From Microbacterium ulmi (GTDB taxonomy: Bacteria > Actinomycetota > Actinomycetes > Actinomycetales > Microbacteriaceae), in contig NZ_JAAOZF010000001.1 in assembly GCF_011759705.1 (NCBI RefSeq), positions 1,671,152-1,735,151 on the forward strand: a DNA stretch of 64,000 nt, in the 5' to 3' direction. Position 1 is the first letter of the stretch, and the number at the start of each line of letters is the position of its first letter. This document shows positions 60,619 through 64,000 of this stretch, one piece after another. The position numbers and the translations under genes are program-made. The notes under the pieces were generated by a model that was not told the origin of the DNA, searched no databases, and saw nothing but the letters and a program-made list of their open reading frames with translations.

Positions 60619-63158
60619 GCGCTCGCCCCGATCTCTTCCACGAGGGAGAGGGCGGACATCGGGATGGGCGGCGGACCGACCTCGAAGTGCAGGTTGTCGA
60701 TGGCCTCGCCGAGCTGTTCGAGCTGGGCGATCATGTCGGCGAGGAACTGTTCGAGTCCCGCGCGACGGATCTCGCTCGTCGCCGTCATGCCGAAGACGTC
60801 GGTCGACGCGAGCGCCGTCTCGAGGTGTTCGAGAAGCCGCTCGGGGCGCGTCGAGCCCGTCGACGCGGGCAGCGCGGCGAGGTGGCCGCGCAGCTCGCCG
60901 AGGGCGAAGGCGAGGGAGCGCGGATTGTCGCGATCGAGCAGCAGCAGCTCGAGCGCGTCGGCCGTGCGCACCGACCCCCGGTAGCGACGACGGTGGGTCA
61001 CGACGCTCTCGGCGGCGGTCAGGAGCGTCTCGAGCACGTCGCGATCCGTGCGGTACGCCCGTCGCTCGATGGTCGTGGCGGCCAGGAGATGGCAGATCTG
61101 AAGCCCCCGCTCGAGCCAGCGTCCCGCTTCGATCATGTGCCAGCCGGCATCCCGCATCATGCTCGCCGTGATGCCGTGCAGGGACAGGATCGCCGTGAGC
61201 ATGCGCCCGCCCGACTCCGCCGTCCGATGCGCACGCGACGACGACACGAGCGCCTTGCGGGCGCGGTCGATGCTGGAGAACACGCGCCACGTGTCGCCCG
61301 AGAGCTGATCGCGCACACCTTCGAACGAGTCGCGCAGGCGCGCGATCGAGTGAGCCGCCCCACCCGACCGGTCGCTGTCGAGCAGGAGCGAGCGGAACTC
61401 GTCGTCGGGATCCACCCAGCGCGCCCCCGCGAGCCGCCGCAGCGCGCCCATCATGACGCGCGTGTTCTCGTCGCCCGTCGATGAAGGGTGGCCGCCGAGC
61501 TGATCGAGCTGCGCCTGCGTCGTGAGCAGGAGCCGCAGCAGATCCTCCGCGCGTTCGGCGTAGCGTCCCGCCCAGAACATGTCCTCGAGCGTGCGGGGCG
61601 CGAGGGTCGGGACCGTGCGGCCGACCGTCAGCGGCGCGATCTCGGCGAGGCCCTGATCGGCATCCGTCTCGGCGGACTTCAGCACCCACACGTCCTTCGT
61701 CGTCGGTGCCGCATCCGGATCCTCGCGCACCGTCGCGAGCCCGCCGATGAGAGGCCGGTACGCCGACCGGTAGCGCAGCGTGAACGCGCGGAAGACGACG
61801 GGCCGCGCGTCGGCGCGCCCGCCGCGACCCCACACGGGCGCCTGCGAGAGCGGCAGGAGGTCCTGCCCAACGAAGCGGTGCGGCGCCGCGAGGATGCGTG
61901 CCACGAGCTCGTCGGGGGCAAGACCCGCGACGGAGGCGCGAGGCTGGTCGATGGGCCGCACGATGAGGGCGTCGTCTCCGGCGGCGATGCGGGCCAGGAC
62001 GAACGCCCGGTCGTCGGCGTCGCCGCACCACCACGTCGGGACGCTCGGAAGCCGCAGCTGCTCGCCGAGGAGGCGCTCGCAGACGGCGGGCATGAACGGC
62101 AGCAGCGCCGGGTTCTCGAGGACGCCTGCGCCCAGCCCGTTGACGAGCCGCACGCGACCTCGGCGGACGGCCTCGGCGAGGCCCGCGACGCCGAGCCGGG
62201 AGTCGGCGCGCAGCTCGAGCGGGTCGCAGAAGTCCGCGTCGACGCGGCGGACGATGACGTCGATGCGCTCCGTCGGGACGGCTGCCGGCCAGCCGGCCGG
62301 CTTCATCCACACCCAGCCGTCGCGCACGACCAGGTCGCTGCCCTGCACGAGCGGGAAGCCGAGGGCGTTGGCGAGGAAGGCCTGGTCGAACGCGGTCTCG
62401 GAGTGCGTTCCCGGCGAGAGCACGACGATCCGGGGCTCGTCGAGCTCTTCGGGCGCCGAGCCGATGAGCGCAGCGCGCAGCGCCGCGTAGTACGGCTCCA
62501 TGCGGTGCAGATCGCTCTCCTGGTACAGCTCGGGCAGCACCTGCGAGATGACGCGGCGGTTCTGCATCGCGAACCCGAGGCCCGACGGCGCCTGCACGCG
62601 GTCGGCGAGCACGCGCCACTCCCCGTCGGCATCCCGGCCGAGATCCGTGCCCGAGAGCAGGAGAGGCTGCCGGTCGAACGCGCTCGTGCGCGCGACAGGC
62701 CGGGCGAAGCCCGCATGCCCGAAGACGGATGCCGCGGGCACGACGCCGGACGACAAGAGCGACTGTGCGCCGTACAAGTCGACCATCAGGGCGTTGAGCA
62801 GCTCGGCGCGCTGGGCGAGGCCGACTTCGAGCCGCGCCCACGTCGCCGCGTCGATGACGAGCGGGACGGGGTCGAGCTGCCACGGCTGCGGCCCCGCGCC
62901 CGGTGTGACATAGGTGACGCCGTCGTCGGCGAGGAAGCGCGTGATCTCGCCCTCGACGCGGTGCAGCTCTTCGGGGGTGAGGGCGAGGGCGACGGATGCC
63001 ATCGCCTTCCATGCGGGCCGCAGCGCGCCGTCGGGGGCGACGACCTCGTCGTAGCGCGTCACGGAGGCCAGCGCCAGTCCGCCCTCGAGCCCCGTGGGCG
63101 CGATGAGCGGCAGTGTCGCCTGAGACACCGCCGTCGCGTAGTCGCGGAGCACCGTCAC
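60615..63158 (-). CDS. Circularly permuted ATP-grasp domain fused to alpha-E domain
   Basis: The product is 847 aa. Residues 1-520 are a circularly permuted ATP-grasp enzyme (DLYGAQSLLSSGVVPA; MQNRRVISQVLPELYQ; RVRLVNGLGAGVLENPALL). Residues about 530-847 form the all-helical alpha-E domain (MFWAGRYAERAEDLLRLLL; RWLERGLQICHLLA; FLADMIAQLEQLGEAI). These are often two separate genes; here they are fused. Comparative genomics links this set with transglutaminases to amide or peptide bond chemistry. GTG at 63158 overlaps the upstream stop by 4 bp. Confidence 0.92.
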   Translation of the reverse strand: MTVLRDYATAVSQATLPLIAPTGLEGGLALASVTRYDEVVAPDGALRPAWKAMASVALALTPEELHRVEGEITRFLADDGVTYVTPGAGPQPWQLDPVPLVIDAATWARLEVGLAQRAELLNALMVDLYGAQSLLSSGVVPAASVFGHAGFARPVARTSAFDRQPLLLSGTDLGRDADGEWRVLADRVQAPSGLGFAMQNRRVISQVLPELYQESDLHRMEPYYAALRAALIGSAPEELDEPRIVVLSPGTHSETAFDQAFLANALGFPLVQGSDLVVRDGWVWMKPAGWPAAVPTERIDVIVRRVDADFCDPLELRADSRLGVAGLAEAVRRGRVRLVNGLGAGVLENPALLPFMPAVCERLLGEQLRLPSVPTWWCGDADDRAFVLARIAAGDDALIVRPIDQPRASVAGLAPDELVARILAAPHRFVGQDLLPLSQAPVWGRGGRADARPVVFRAFTLRYRSAYRPLIGGLATVREDPDAAPTTKDVWVLKSAETDADQGLAEIAPLTVGRTVPTLAPRTLEDMFWAGRYAERAEDLLRLLLTTQAQLDQLGGHPSSTGDENTRVMMGALRRLAGARWVDPDDEFRSLLLDSDRSGGAAHSIARLRDSFEGVRDQLSGDTWRVFSSIDRARKALVSSSRAHRTAESGGRMLTAILSLHGITASMMRDAGWHMIEAGRWLERGLQICHLLAATTIERRAYRTDRDVLETLLTAAESVVTHRRRYRGSVRTADALELLLLDRDNPRSLAFALGELRGHLAALPASTGSTRPERLLEHLETALASTDVFGMTATSEIRRAGLEQFLADMIAQLEQLGEAIDNLHFEVGPPPIPMSALSLVEEIGASA

Positions 63159-64000
63159 GCCTGCGGAACCCTCCTGAGGTCGAGCGTACGGGGGTAGTCG
63201 ACGCTCGCCGCGCGACGCCCCGCCGCGCGTGCGGCCGCGACGTCGAAGGCGCCGGGCGTGTGGCCTCGCTGCTCGAAGCGTCCCGAGCGCCGGGCCTCGG
63301 CCTCGTTGGCGTTGACGGGGGGATGCTCGTACGCCCGGCCCCCGGGGTGGACGACGTGGTACGTCGCACCGCCCAGGCTCGCGTCGGACGCGATGTCGAC
63401 GATCTCGAACGTGAGCGGCGCGTGCACCTCGATCGACGGGTGCAGCGCCGACCACGGCTGCCACGCGCGGTACCGTACGCCCGCGTAGTACTCGCCGAGG
63501 TGGCCCGTCGACGTGAGGGGGACCTCGACGCCGTTGCACGCGACGAGGTGCCGCTCGGGGTCGATGCCGTGCACCTTGACCTGCACCCGTTCGACCGACG
63601 AGTCGACGTACCGCGCCGTGCCGCCCGCCGTCGCCTCCTCGCCGAGCACGTGCCACGGCTCGATCGCCTGGCGCAGCTCCAGCTCGATGAGGTCGCCGCC
63701 CGCGCTCGAGGCGAAGCCCGTCCAGCCGCCGTCGGGACGCGTGACGGTCGACCCCGGCGTCGCGGAGATGCGCGTCATCCCGATCCGCGGGAAGCGGAAC
63801 TCCGTGAACGAGTCCAGCCACGTCTCCTCGAACGCGATCCCGTGCGCCCGCAGGTCGGCGACGACCTCGTAGATGTCGCGGACGGCCCCCTGCGGCAGAA
63901 GGAAGTCCTCGTGCAGCTGCGTGCCCCACCGGATGAGCGGCGCCGTGAGCGGCTTCTCCCAGAACATCGCGACGAGGCTGCGCACGAGCAGGGCCTGCAC
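63155..64000 (-). CDS. DUF2126-type protein, C-terminal part (5' end outside window)
   Basis: The 281 residues visible include RWGTQLHEDFLLPQGAVRDIYEV, then FRFPRIGMTRI and HLGEYYAGVRYRAWQPWSALHP. These match the C-terminal DUF2126 region of large (about 1100 aa) proteins that start with a transglutaminase domain. The frame is open to the window edge, so most of the gene lies beyond it. It is the first visible gene of the operon with the ATP-grasp/alpha-E and transglutaminase genes. Confidence 0.9.
   Translation of the reverse strand: MQALLVRSLVAMFWEKPLTAPLIRWGTQLHEDFLLPQGAVRDIYEVVADLRAHGIAFEETWLDSFTEFRFPRIGMTRISATPGSTVTRPDGGWTGFASSAGGDLIELELRQAIEPWHVLGEEATAGGTARYVDSSVERVQVKVHGIDPERHLVACNGVEVPLTSTGHLGEYYAGVRYRAWQPWSALHPSIEVHAPLTFEIVDIASDASLGGATYHVVHPGGRAYEHPPVNANEAEARRSGRFEQRGHTPGAFDVAAARAAGRRAASVDYPRTLDLRRVPQA

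Overview
This window is chromosomal DNA from a very GC-rich actinobacterium. GTG starts are common, genes are tightly packed with many 4-bp ATGA/GTGA overlaps, and gene order (hpt-ftsH-folE-folP-folB-folK-DUF3180-PH-PH-DUF2520-panC-lysS) is actinobacterial. Small DUF4192, DUF937 and SCO7613-type proteins and an extreme abundance of the word GGATGCCGC point to Microbacteriaceae, most likely Microbacterium or a close relative. The assignment rests on pattern recognition, not a database search.

Region 1 (1-22191) is an exopolysaccharide/capsule locus. It has eight GT4-type glycosyltransferases (one truncated by the window edge, one fused to a GT2 domain), a separate GT2 enzyme, a DUF6492-like protein and a Wzm/Wzt-type ABC exporter pair. 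A membrane-anchored glycoside hydrolase is also present, together with an O-antigen ligase/polymerase-like membrane protein, a Wzc-like tyrosine kinase, a low-molecular-weight tyrosine phosphatase and the initiating undecaprenyl-phosphate sugar transferase. The minus-strand operon 8914->1454 reads GT4, Wzt, GT2, Wzm, hydrolase. The plus strand carries 9010->13616 and 14315->18395. The kinase and initiating transferase lie on the minus strand at the right end, behind a leader that can fold into strong hairpins.

Region 2 (22192-33312) is accessory and metabolic. It holds a three-gene operon (DUF2975 protein, small XRE regulator, very large zinc-ribbon membrane protein) preceded by three 21-bp-spaced repeats. 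It also holds a membrane-anchored HNH/Excalibur protein, phosphoketolase, two unrecognised small proteins and an FAD-dependent oxidoreductase. Region 3 (33313-34541) is a scar: a broken methyltransferase fragment and a decayed IS3-family transposase end, lying just downstream of a tRNA-Glu/Asp/Phe operon.

Region 4 (34542-51531) is housekeeping: M23 peptidase, pyrophosphatase, TilS, DUF937 protein, Hpt, FtsH, the folate enzymes, PH-domain proteins, a DUF2520 protein, PanC, LysS and a DUF4192 protein. Region 5 (51532-64000) has cardiolipin synthase, a lipoprotein, a heptad-repeat protein, a very small XRE regulator, ClpC, a zinc metallopeptidase, an SDR enzyme and an operon of transglutaminase, ATP-grasp/alpha-E fusion and a DUF2126-type protein that runs off the end.

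Several non-coding patterns recur. At least eleven genes have a TANNNT-like -10 hexamer ending 6 or 7 nt before the start codon, the layout of leaderless transcription. A GGGGA-type motif recurs in front of four polysaccharide genes. Stop-codon regions are duplicated in tandem behind two genes. Inverted pairs of the GGATGCCGC word form several candidate terminators.
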